This document shows, piece after piece, positions 22,055-33,592 of a stretch of 64,000 nt of DNA. This DNA is from Glandiceps talaboti (Eukaryota > Hemichordata > Enteropneusta > Spengelidae). The notes under the pieces were generated by a model. It had not been told where the DNA came from, did not search any database, and saw only the letters and a program-made list of their open reading frames with translations. How positions within the stretch are numbered: position 1 is the first letter of the stretch; every line of letters starts with the position of its first letter. Made by a program: the position numbers and the translations under genes. The stretch is from contig NC_135549.1 of assembly GCF_964340395.1 (NCBI RefSeq), positions 6,266,001-6,330,000 on the forward strand, read 5' to 3'.

Positions 22055-22910
22055 CACAGCAAAGTATATTAGAATGTTAGAACCAGCTCAATGCACATGG
22101 GTAGAAACTTGTTGGACGTTTAACCTCTAAAAGTATTGCATTTTATAATTATTTTCTACCTACTAGGTATTTACCCAATACTGGTGGTTGGGAAAAACGT
22201 TGTATTTTGTATTTACACATGCATGTAGATTTGTGTCATTTGATTATATCTGAATTGGTTTTAATGTTGAATGTAATTTGAATGAAATGTCAAATTGTCC
22301 AGGTGTGTTTATCAGGGTAAACTTATAGTTGCACCAACTTTAGAAGTTCTTTGGTGTTTCATGTAACTTGTTCATAGTATTCGCATCAGATTATCGGTTA
22401 GATTTGCTGGGATAGCTTTTCACATTTTAAGGTATACATGCCATTCAGATAAATGAAAGGTTCTGGTGCAGTAAGTACAAAAAGACAGATGTTATGCTAC
22501 TTTCTCAGATGTAGTATTATGGATATCATATATGTCTTATGACGATTGGCAACAAAGTCTTGAAATTAGTTGAAGTGAAAGTACGCTCATTTTGCATGTG
22601 TCCCCATGGTTCTTCCAGAACAAGGTACGGGTATCAAGGCCATGGGGAGGGGAGGGGGTGTTAACTGTCTCCTGGCCTTGACCTGTATGTCTATAATTTC
22701 AAGAAAGTCTAATTAGTGAAACCCATATAATAGGGTATTATTAGGCCCCATGGACATAAACCAGTTCCACAAAATATGTCATGTGAAATAATCCTAAAGT
22801 TAATGCTTCATCCCTAAGTAACTCTTAGAATCAGATCAATATGGATGAAATAAAGTAATCCTTGCCATCTGGGGTTGAAACATGCAGTGTTCAACATATT
22901 AAACATGTGT

Positions 22911-23030
22911 AAGTTACCTAGCAAAACTGTCTGTTTCTCTAAGTTACCTAGCAAAACTGTCTGTTTCTCTAAGTTACCTAGCAAAACTGCCTGGTTCTCT
23001 AAGTTACCTAGCAAAACTGCCTGGTTCTCT
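22911..23030. repeat. 30-bp tandem repeat, 4 copies
   Basis: Four consecutive 30-bp units beginning AAGTTACCTAGCAAAACTG; the first pair ends TCTGTTTCTCT and the second pair CCTGGTTCTCT, so the array probably doubled from two variants. Confidence 0.9.
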
Positions 23031-24244
23031 GAGTAATATTTCATGTCAAGTTGTATATATCAAGAACAAATGAAACTTCATGTTATTTCTGTTTATTTCC
23101 ATGTACAATTAAAATTAAAACAAATTGAATTGAAATAAATTTCCAATGGGTATTGTTAAACCATGTGTTGTGTCTCTTTATAATCCTAGTCCTTAGCTGT
23201 AATCTCTACAACTAGAATTGTGATATGTTGGGTGTTTATTAAAAATACAGCTCTAAGAATATATTTTATAAAATGCGCAGAGTGGCTTTTAGCATTTACA
23301 ATGTACTACCAAAAGAGAGAAAGAGACAGAGAAGAGAGGGAGTATAGAGTTAGGTTTCACCATGATTTTTATGTCTCACACATTGTTACAAATTGCATAA
23401 ACAAAATACAGACACCGATGCATGCACATAAAATATTAAAGTGGAAACAGTTTTGTTTTTTAATCTTCCTTCTCAGTGCTGTTGATTTGTGTACACAGTG
23501 AGATCAAGTGTAACATTGTATGTGCTTGTGTGCGATCAGATCTGTGTGTGTGCGTGTGTGTGTGTGTGTGCAATTTGTAACAACAACAAAACTTTTAGGA
23601 GGTGTAAAAAGCTAATTGAAACTCAATACTCTCTTAATTTGGTAGTACGTTACCGTAATACTAATAGTCCAATGATGTCTTTTTGCAAAATGTTCAAGTT
23701 CAGTTTCTTTCAGTACTAGGCCTCAGCCCAGCATACAGATCAATATACACTGTAACACAAACCATGTAGAAAGGTCAGTGTCTTTACGATATAAAAGTTA
23801 GAATCCATAAAGATAACAAACTAACCAAGTTATAATCTTGATAACACATAAATTTTGCATCTTTTGAATGCATTTGATAAATACAGAGGCAATTTCAAGA
23901 CTAAGTCCTGGTCTTGTGATGAGATTGTAATCGCTAGGATTAGCTCTCCAATAGAGTGGTATATAAATGGTTCTAAGTTCTTTGTAAGTTGGACATACAA
24001 ATAAAAAGTAATATTTGTCCTTGACAATAATTTTTTACAGCTTTACAATACATATTCTCTGTTGAAAAGGAAGTTAAAGGTCTCTTAATTTTGGTAGTAA
24101 GTGAAAGTACAATAAAATCTTTTCACAAAGTGTTGTATAATTTTAGAGCTTCCATTTCATACACTTCCCCCCAAGAGATTGTTCAATGAGGATGTTTTGT
24201 GTCATTGAAATATATAACTACAGCAGTACTACACAATATACACT

Positions 24245-24413
24245 TTATTGCCTGGCAATGAGGACACTAGTAGATACATAGTACCCCTAGGGATGTCATG
24301 CAACAACTATTACCCAAGGCTGAAATCCAAGGAAAATGGTTGCTACATATTAAACAGCACTAGGGGTAATATGATGCCCACTAGATGCCTACCTGAATAA
24401 GGCCAGGCAATAA
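24245..24413. repeat. Fold-back element with TTATTGCCTGGC ends
   Basis: Left end TTATTGCCTGGC is mirrored by GGCCAGGCAATAA at the right end. Inner blocks (ACTAGTAGAT against CACTAGATGCCT; TACCCCTAG against CTAGGGGTA) also pair. About 169 bp, non-coding; no exact target duplication found. Confidence 0.6.
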
Positions 24414-24962
24414 TATTTTAACGCATCACATTCGTAGGCACATATTTTTTCCAGAGTCAAAGCAAATCAGTGGGGGGGGGGGGGGCTAGAACTCGTATAT
24501 AGTGCCTATGGAAAATAGAACACGAATTACCGTTTGTATCCAAATTCAGGACACTATGGGTTACTTGTCCATATCACATGACATGGCTAAGCCAATCACT
24601 GAAGGCTGTATAAAAAGGATGTGTTATAAATGTTAATAATTACTATCATGTGCCACATATACTTTATAAGTTTGAAATGGTAATGTGAAATTTTGAACTT
24701 GGTTGTTGTATGTAACTATAAAATGCATTTATTGTTTTCTGATGCTCAAAATATTTGGGTCCAAAACATCCTAAATTGCATGATGATAGAAAGGACTACA
24801 ACGAATCCATATATAAAGGTATTATTTGATAACCTTGTTCCATAAGGACAGTTCCACATCATTCAGAAGTGCATAAATCTACCAGTTATCACCTCAAAAA
24901 AGGTTGACAAGCAATGTTATGTACAGTTTTACACATAATATGCAACCAAAAACGTTGTTTCC

Positions 24963-25162
24963 CAATCTGATTAAAATCTGATGTTGTGAAAGCGGCTAGA
25001 TGTCTTTATTTACCTCTATTTCCATCGTTTTGTGTGGTTTGTTTTGTTCCGAATGGGATGTCGGCGATCACCCAGAACAAAATAAATGACACAAAATGAT
25101 GGAAATAGAGGTAAATAAAGACATCTATCCGCTTTCACAACATCATATTTTAAATCATATTG
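24963..25162. mobile_element. Fold-back MITE, copy 2, with 9-bp target-site duplication, in the 3' UTR of the CABIT-SAM gene
   Basis: A 200-bp element with inverted ends of about 80 bp, homologous to the copy at 2852-3060 along both arms. The flanking 9-mer GTTGTTTCC is identical on both sides (24954-24962 and 25163-25171). It lies 24 bp past the stop codon at 25187-25189. On the gene's strand its distal arm supplies AATAAA (complement at 25005-25010). Mutator-like ancestry is inferred from the 9-bp duplication and long inverted repeats. Confidence 0.9.
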
Positions 25163-25186
25163 GTTGTTTCCTTGCATTTTCCTTGT

Positions 25187-28100
25187 TTACATACGTTTTT
25201 CAATGTGTAATGTCAGTTTCCTTGCATGCAGTCTTGTCATATTTAAATCATTTACAAGAATGTCTTCTCCTAAATGAGACAGTAAATATCCGTCAATTGT
25301 CTCCTTTTGGAATTGCCCCCGATACTGTGGTAGATTCAAATTTACCAACAGTTCACATACTTCTTGCGTTGACATATTTGCTACCCCCTCCTGCCTTCTG
25401 AGATCTGTTTCCTCCTCCCGCTTTGTGAGATCTGCTACCCCCGCCTGCTTTCTGAGATCATCTATGCATGATGACGTACTATGGGATCTTCTTTTGAAGA
25501 ATCTGAAACTTCTTGATGAAAGTCTTGAATCTTGTCCACCTTTTGATAACTTCTTATTCTCACTTAGCAATTTCTCATTCTCAGCTATAAGCCGCCTCTT
25601 ATCCTCAGCTATCTCCTTCAGAAAGAAACGCGATACATGATTAAATTGTGAACGTTCAAAAACACAAATTAAATTTGAAGACAAAGAAAATACCCCATGA
25701 AGACTCACTTTTACTATTTCTAACTATCTTTGAGGTCATTTGCACGAGCAGTTAGTGATATTAATCTGGGTTTTTTTAGTTGAACAAACATTGAACTGTT
25801 ATAATTTCAAGTTATCATTTCAAACACAGTTGTGTTTTTTAAATATGTTATTCAAATGAAACATGAAAAAAAAGACGAACAAGTCTAAGGTGTACACAGA
25901 CACTCCAGGTACAACAATAGTCTTTTAGTGTGCGATTTTGGGCCAGTAGCCTTCAGGACCAATGAATAGAATTATACTGTTTACATGTAAAGAATTGTCT
26001 TTTCTCACCTTTTGCATAGTTGTCTGTTCTCTCAATTCTTCACTTAACTTTAGGATTCTCTACACAAGACATGAAAGAGATAAATTATTTTTATAAAGAT
26101 TGAACTACCAATTGAGGTCGTCATCATTTACTACGCCGTAAATTGATAAGGTGCTGTTGTGTGACTAAATTCTGTTGTCAACCCACAGAGGAAAAACACC
26201 ATAACGGATGTAGATTTTTAACTTCCCTAGTAAACGTAGACGGGATACGATACATTTTTCTCGGCTTCTTTAATTGCACAATTGGTTCAAGCTACGGCTT
26301 TATTTTGGCAAATAAATACTTCGAAAATGCTATTGTTTGAGTAAATTTTGAAGGACTCTATAAGAGAAAAAGTAATGTGCCTTTTTGGTCACATAGGATC
26401 ACATATGGCACATTAATTTACATATTGTGGTCTGACCAATAAGATGACGGTATAATGTATTTGTATCCCACACAGTAATGATTACAACAATTGTCGTTCC
26501 AGTCCGCGCAACGGTGACAACCACATCTCACCGCCATCATCTTATTAGTCAGAAAGGGGGGCAGTCAGTAATTGCAGGGGGGGGGGGTGACTGGTCACTT
26601 TTTACAAATCAGTTGGGGGGGGGGGTATATTTTAAAAAATTGGGACCAGGGGAGGTCACGTTTTAGTTTATCTAACTTTTCGTTATTTTGTTATTTTGGC
26701 ATCCCATCGCTGTCACAATTTCTAAAAACCCACCTGTTGACACATCGGTTTACTTACTACATTTGCTAGGGTTAGGTACCGTTGTACCACACCATATCAA
26801 TCAAATCTCTGCTGACAACCAGGTAGTGAATTAATTGTCAGTTGTGATGTAAGAAGAAGCTTTAAGAGTGCGTCTTACACAAGAGTAAAATTAGAACAGT
26901 TGGGTAAGATATTAGGGTTAAAATGGTGATATTGACCCCGGTAACATCTAGACCTTGTGAGTTCTGACCTTCAGCTCAGATATTGATTAGTGTATTGCCT
27001 TGATCACACAAATTCACTGTGGTATTAATAATGGGAAATAACCAATACCTTTAAAACTTTCAACATTGGTGGCAGCGGTGGAATTAAACCATTACCATTG
27101 ATTCTGGGACTCGTCTCCTTTTCCATGTCTGAGAACATTTGTTTTGAACAGGGGAAGGGGTTTTAGAGAAAGGACATTGTGGGAGGGACACTTTTTTTTT
27201 GCAAGACGGCATTGGGGAGGTCAAATTTTAACTAAGAGTCAGGGCCTGACACCCCCTATGTCCTTAAATCTTGTTATGACGTAGTTGTACATCATTTTAA
27301 TTACTGACCAGAATGGTCTGAGACTTACCTTCTCTCTTTCAACGAGTGTTTCCTTAAGACTATCACACATAAGTTTGTAATCATGATAGCATCTATTAAA
27401 GAAAAAAATGTATAATGTTGAATGAATTGGGAGGATGGAACCCGCGTGGTGTTTTAGTACTGCAATCTCGCCCTCTATCCTTGGTGTCATTGCCATTATT
27501 TTCTGAAACACTTACCCTGTTAAGCTTTATCTATTAAAAAAACGGAATGTTTCACTTTCAAATATGACAAGTTTTCTTAATAACTTTGACAAAATCAACC
27601 TAAATGTATGCACACACTCTGTAACACTCTCAGACCGTTCTTCATAACTGTCTGTAACACTCTCAGACCGTCCTCCATTTAAAGTGTCTGTAACACTTAG
27701 ACCGTCCTTCATAACTGTCTGTAACACACTCAGACCGTCCTCCATGAGTGTCTGTAACACTTATTTAGACCGCCCTTCATAACTGTCTGTAACACTCTCA
27801 GGCCGTCCTCCATTCTGTCTGTAACACTCTCAGACCGTCCTTCATAACTGTCTGTAACACACTCAGACCGTCCTCCATGAGTGTCTGTAACACTTATTTA
27901 GACCGTCCTTCATAACTGTCTGTAACACTCATACCGTCCTCCATTCTGTCTGTAACACTCTCAGACCGTCCTCCATTCTGTCTGTAACACTGTCAGACCG
28001 TCCTCCATTCTGTCTGTAACACTCTCAAACCGTCCTCCATTCTGTCTGTAACACTCTCAAACCGTCCTCCATTCTGTCTGTAGCACTCCCAGACCGTCCT

Positions 28101-31100
28101 CCATTCTGTCTGTAACACTCTCAGGCCGTCCTCCATTCTGTCTGTAACACTCTCAGACCGTCCTCCATTCTGTCTGTAACACTGTCAAACCGTCCTCCAT
28201 TCTGTCTGTAACACTCCCAGACCGTCCTCCATTCTGTCTGTAACACTCTCAAACCGTCCTCCATTCTGTCTGTAACTCTCTCAGACCGTCCTCCATTCTG
28301 TCTGTAACACTCTCAGGCCGTCCTCCATTCTGTCTGTAACACTGTCAAACCGTCCTCCATTCTGTCTGTAACACTCCCAGACCGTCCTCCATTCTGTCTG
28401 TAACACTCTCAAACCGTCCTCCATTCTGTCTGTAACTCTCTCAGACCGTCCTCCATTCTGTCTGTAACACTCTCAGGCCGTCCTCCATTCTGTCTGTAAC
28501 ACTCTCAGACCGTCCTCCATTCTGTCTGTAACACTCTCAGGCCGCCCTCCATTCTGTCTGTAACACTCTCAGACCGTCCTCCATTCTGTCTGTAACACTC
28601 TCAGACCGTCCTCCATTCTGTCTGTAACTCTCTCAGACCGTCCTCCATTCTGTCTGTAACACTCTCAGGCCGTCCTCCATTCTGTCTGTAACACTCTCAG
28701 GCCGCCCTCCATTCTGTCTGTAACACTCTCAGACCGTCCTCCATTCTGTCTGTAACACTCTCAGACCGTCCTCCATTCTGTCTGTAACACTCTCAGACCG
28801 TCCGCCATAATATTTGTCTTTCTCTTAACAGTCACTACTTACCTATTACGAGTATCTGATTCAATAGTATCATACAAAGTATCGTAGTCATTGTCATTGT
28901 CACTGTCATAGAATTCTTGGTCGCTATGTTCATTAGCTGGTGCACAGTAATCTACATGGGAACAAAAACAATAGATAAATTAGCATTCTATTCTCTTCTG
29001 TTTCATAAATACTGTTGAATTTCATCTCAAACTTCTTTATATTCTTGTCAAAATATGGAAAGTTCTTACCTGCTTTCTCTGCCTGAGTCGTGTTTGGCAG
29101 AACTGAAGGGGGGTTTGGATTTCGTAGCGGCAGGTCCGGCAGATTGCGACGGGGCTCTTCTAAAGAACATTCACTAGGACCTTGCTTCGCTTTTGAAGAT
29201 CTTCTATACCACTGGAATAGATCGCGTTCTTGTTCTAATGTACTTATCTTCGTTTGATAATGGTCCAGTAAATCTTTTAACACCTCCTTAGCTTTTTCTT
29301 TCCCTGTTTTAAAAAGCGTACGTATTAAAGACCCAGTTCGGATAGCGATTATACATTTAGGTATGCAAAACAGTTGTTTGGCAGAGCTATCGTATTGTTG
29401 GTTAAAGCATACACCTACTTCACCAAAAGTAATATTCTGTGTGCTTGTGAGTTTATCCCCTGAATACGTGTCCTGAGATTCTGGAACCTCTGAGATAGAC
29501 TGTGTGTGTCTGAAGTTACAACTTGAATTTGGTCAATAACTATCAACACCAAAGACAAGTCGGTAGCACATGTATGTATTAATTGTCCGATAGATAGTTT
29601 TAAGTCAATGGTGATAACACTTATCTAGAAGTTGGGTTGTAATGATTGCAAAGGGTAACGTCTGCGACTCAGTTTGTGTAATAATTTACAATGTTTTAGA
29701 CAGTCCGGTGTGGCTTTGCTTTAGTTTACTATGCATTTGTGCACTTTTTCTCTCGTTCAATTTATGTTTCCGTGAACAATTTAATGTTTCGGAAAACAAC
29801 AACAATATTTTTTTTTCAGAATCCTTTGTGGTATCACACCTCCTTGTTACGAATGTGTGGTTGCTGTATAAGCGAAAAGGTCAACTCTAGGTTGGATTAG
29901 ACTGTCATTAATTTTGAAGATGTAAAACATGTATATGTACAACTGAATCGCTGAAACAGTAAGAGCCTGTAGCAGTGTATGCTATATATATAGCGAGGCA
30001 CTCCTTCGGTCACCCGATGTCATGTAACCCGATGGAGTGACTGCCCTTTGAAGCACAGTTCACAGACTAGTCCTCTCCCACAAAGGAATTGAGTAATTGC
30101 AATTCTCGTTCCCTATTGTGTTCTGAGGTCAGACATGAGAGGAATATTTAACAACTACATGTGTTTGTTATGGTGAATGCCGTAAGTAGCCAAAACCATA
30201 AAAAAAAACCTCTTTTGTTCAAAACTCCTTGGTATGTCAATTAAAGAAAGTATGTAACGTCGCCTTTATTCAACAATGTGTAGTGAATATGTAGAAGACT
30301 ATTAGCATCACAGACCTGAAGTGACATAAGGTAATATGTACTAGTAAAGATGAAATTCTAAAGAAACACGCCCATCAACGCATGACACCCATCTCTTTAG
30401 TTGAAACATTAGTTAGCCTAATCTAACATAATCACTTATTTTGTACTTGCAAATTAAATTACATATTCTTTGGCATGTTAGGGAGGAACCTATACTGACA
30501 ATTAAGCTTGAAACTGGGGACTGCTTTGCCAGATAGAAAACACTAAAAAATTGCTATGTATAGATTAGATTCCAAATATAGATAAGATTGCAAATACATA
30601 TATATATACCTTCATATGAATTTGACCAGCTTTCAAAAACAACATCAAGTGGCCTTGGTTTTGCAACAAAACGGCTAGGTAAGACCTCATTGCCAAGTTC
30701 ATGAACATTCCACGATGTATTAATAGATGGGTACAGACCTTCAAGGGCACCTAACACTGTCGCTATGTCAACTTTATTATTTGCTATCTTGAAAACGTGC
30801 AACGGTAGGTCAACTGGAATGGAAAGAATTTCCTTCTTTCTAGGATGCGTCGCTAGGATATGCTCCTCTGTAACTAAGGACTCGAGACGAAGGATTCCCC
30901 TCTGTTGTACGTTGGGGGTTCCAGATTCTACTGGTATTCGAACTCTCTGTCAAAATATAATATGAAAGAGAAGTGTAACAGACAGGCAGGCAGACAAATG
31001 AAGTATATCAATGCATGCATACGCGAGTGGATGGGTTGGGATAAGATCGATGTCATGTTTACTAATCTATGTATGTATGCATTTTCTTGTGAAGACAGAC

Positions 31101-33317
31101 TGAGATATAAATGGCCTCTTACCATTGGCAATTGCTCTTTGATCAACTTGTACAATGGCTGTGGTTGGGGCTGAATCATCGTACTGAACATTGACATGGA
31201 GTGGTTGTCTGAAGATATCCGTATGGTTTCATCCATGTAACGAACCAATAGAACCTTTAACTGAGGGGAAGAAATATGAAGAAAGATTTCTGTATTACTA
31301 AGGTAATCCGTGTGTGGAAGAAAGACTCTTTTTGGAATAACACAGATTATTGCATATAGATACAGTCCTCCAATGCCATTACAATATATGTTCAAAGTAT
31401 TTACAAAAGCATTGTATATTGCATTGTATATGCTTTGACAATGATGATATCGAGCTGTCTTTAACCGTTTTTTGGTGACAGCCATTATCCCCCGTGTGCC
31501 TTGTGCCCTTTTCCAGTAGTTTGCTGGTAATTTGAGTTCATTAACCTCCAAATGACAATCGACCATGATAGTAACTGTGAAAGTAATTTACATATTCAAT
31601 CATGGTACTACTATCATGATATTATTTACACTTTCTCAACTTTGAATTTTTTTCTCGAGGAAATCTTCGCGATCACATTTGTCGATCAGCAGGGAATAAT
31701 CTAGGTGGTGATGTGTTATATTTAGTCTTCTTTGAATCACCAACCTTATCCGTGCCAGGCAGAGCATAGTCATTGCCAGCGCCATTGTCAACGTCGTTAA
31801 TATCATCTACGTCTGTGCCCAGAATTTCTATAACATCGCCCTCTTCGATGAATGAGACGGGTCCACCAAAGTAAAGTCCTCCAAGTACACGTAGAAACTT
31901 TGGTAGTACTTTATGTTGTACAATTTGATTTATTCCTATGAATATCTTATCATCATGACATGGATCTGGAATTATAGTAAATGCAAATTATATCAAGTCA
32001 CGATGACCAAATAACAATGAAATACAGCAAATATTGAAGAGAAAGACTTCAGTTTTTTCATAAACATATTAAAGGTATAGGAAATTATAACATTTGAAGT
32101 GTGGATGGGTTAAAAGGGTGCCTTAATGCTGACGTGGAGAGAAGTTACAAAAATAGGTATGAAGTAAGCAGAGGCAGAAACAAAATACACATATACATTA
32201 AAACACACAGTCACTATATTTGTCTATGGAAACGCATGAAATTTACGAAAACAAACATTGATTTTTAACCTGAAAATAACGATATTTAGGAGTATAAATG
32301 CGTGAATTAACCATTTAAAACATTGAATTTTACGAATACAAATATGATTTTATGAACGAAAATATGTTTTGTTGAATATTACAACACATGGCCTGCCTTA
32401 GTAATGAAATAAAATCTAAGGATTTGGTGTAAAACAACACAATCAACAACAACCGTCGATAATCAAACTTAGTATTTATTGCAAGTATCACATATTTTTT
32501 AAAGTATCTAGTCTGACCATCTTAAATTATCACTTGGGTGAGTTCGGTGCATTGCCGCTCGAAACAATCATGATTCTTTCATTTTGAATTTTGAGGTAGT
32601 TGAAAGTCATGGAGTGTATTTTCAAACCGGAAGGAATAAAGGTAATACATGTACTACGCGGCGTAGCGTATCAGTACGTGTACACTGGGAAGTTGGACAC
32701 GGTTCTCATGAAGAGACGATCGGCACTGTTTTCTTCGGACCGTGTTTTTCTATAGTCACGACATGGGAAAATCACATCCTTTATGTTAAGTTTGAGTTTT
32801 TACCCAACAATCTAATAAATCAAAAGCATTTCTACTTCCTGTTAACTACAAATCATGTCCCTAACAATTCATTGTACATGTACGGACGTGACAAATATAT
32901 TAATGATGGTTGATATTTTGTCAACATCTTGGCCACTCCACTCCACTGCACTCCACTCCACTCCACTCCACTCCACTCTACAGCGTCATTTTTTAAAAAG
33001 AGCCTCTGTCTCCCATACCTCAGTAAAAACAAAGTACTCAATTAGTCTGTTTACCTGTGACACAGTTTCAGAATTCACAAGACATAGCACAATCACTTAC
33101 CGATCGGCAATATTTCGTATACCTGTTGGCCAGTCAATGGTAACAACAAATCTCGTCCTTCTTCGTCTGTGGCTCGCACTTTGTGTACAGTGATTGTCTT
33201 ATGGAACAGTAGGACATCCTTGTCTTCAAACTCGTCAGGTAATGTGTCCCTACCATTAACTTGAACAACACACGGCAATGGTACCAATGAAAGTAACTTT
33301 CGTAGAGGTGTCGTCAT
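25187..33317 (-). CDS. CABIT-domain and SAM-domain adaptor protein (GAREM/THEMIS-like), 10 exons, ~657 aa
   Basis: Exons on the minus strand: 33317-33101, 31965-31741, 31574-31405, 31260-31123, 30946-30610, 29303-29070, 28951-28843, 27392-27329, 26059-26009, 25615-25187. The sum is 1974 nt, in frame. The N-terminus 'LLSLVPLPCVVQV...LLLPL', 'VSFIEEGDVIEILG', 'ELKLPANY' and 'IPVDLPLHVF...VLPSRFVAKPRPLDV' matches the CABIT pattern of GAREM and THEMIS (about residues 5-360). A Lys/Glu-rich helix and a proline-rich stretch (LPDLPLRNPNPPSVLP) follow. Next is an Asp/Tyr-rich segment (YDTLYDTIE, possible phosphotyrosines). A coiled coil spans residues about 478-540 (LIAENEKLLSENKKL). A SAM domain ends the protein (residues 596-657, STQEVCELLVNLNLPQY...). 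Family members act in receptor tyrosine kinase or antigen-receptor signalling; the role here is inferred. The ends of exons 2 and 3 use weak donors (GTGATT, GTAAAT), chosen by phase. An acceptor-like AG at 33328 suggests an upstream 5' exon. Confidence 0.82.
26579..26625. repeat. Interrupted poly(G) tract
   Basis: Two runs of 9-12 G (about 26577-26587 and 26615-26624), with a third G-rich stretch (GGGGGG) near 26556, in the intron 5' of the SAM-encoding exons. G-quadruplex formation is possible but untested. Confidence 0.6.
27619..28808. repeat. 32-bp minisatellite, ~37 copies, in a CABIT-SAM gene intron
   Basis: About 1.19 kb of units reading CAGACCGTCCTCCATTCTGT plus CTGTAACACTCT. The left 300 bp has longer variant units (inserted TTTAGACC, CATAACTG, CATGAGTG), while the right part is a homogeneous 32-bp array with two- to five-unit super-repeats. 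It ends about 35 bp before the exon at 28843-28951. Confidence 0.97.
32934..33081. repeat. Duplicated block A downstream of CABIT exon 1, with (CTCCA)n
   Basis: CCACTCCACTCCA repeats followed by GCGTCATTTTTTAAAAAGAG, CTCTGTCTCCCATA, CAGTAAAAACAAAGTAC and ACAGTTTCA. The same ordered blocks recur at 33484-33592, so the two lie on either side of the first CABIT exon as direct repeats. Confidence 0.8.
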
Positions 33318-33483
33318 GATAATGTCGTCTTTGTACAAGGAAATTGAAAGGGAAAAGTATCTGCGAAAAGTACAAGCCTACCGCATTACCTTGGTCCAGG
33401 TAACTGGATATATTCACCTGTGAAGTGAAAGCATTGTCTTTCTTTCGGTCGAGTGAGGGCGTTATCATAGTGACCCCGGTGCA

Positions 33484-33592
33484 CCACTCCACTCCACTCC
33501 ACTCCGGTCTATTGCGTCATCTGATATTTTTTAAAGAGCCTGTGTCTCTCATATCAGTAAAAACAAAGTACCCTGTTTAACAGTTTCAAAAA
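33484..33592. repeat. Duplicated block B upstream of CABIT exon 1, with (CTCCA)n
   Basis: Second copy of the block at 32934-33081, shorter in the CTCCA part and with small indels. Beyond it (33593-33650) the similarity reaches sequence that lines up with the splice donor of the first CABIT exon. Confidence 0.75.

Larger units (their letters stand above)
22055..24962. other. Convergent intergenic region between SLC25A20 and the CABIT-SAM gene
   Basis: No coding gene recognised. It should hold the carrier 3' UTR; an AATAAA near 22848 is one possible poly(A) signal. It also holds four 30-bp repeats (22911-23030), a short GT tract near 23550 and a fold-back sequence at 24245-24413. ORFs here are short and unlike known proteins. 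Confidence 0.6.

Noticed and set aside
27619-28808. CRISPR-like appearance of regular ~32-bp repeats
   Set aside because: The units are contiguous with no unique spacers, and the DNA is from an animal genome; it is a minisatellite.
30928-31566. One long 212-residue minus-strand ORF as a single exon
   Set aside because: It spans two CABIT exons plus the retained intron; splice sites at 31405/31260 restore the family match and frame.
32584-32913. Plus-strand 109-residue ORF
   Set aside because: It sits in an intron on the opposite strand, has no recognisable domain and no clear splice or promoter context.
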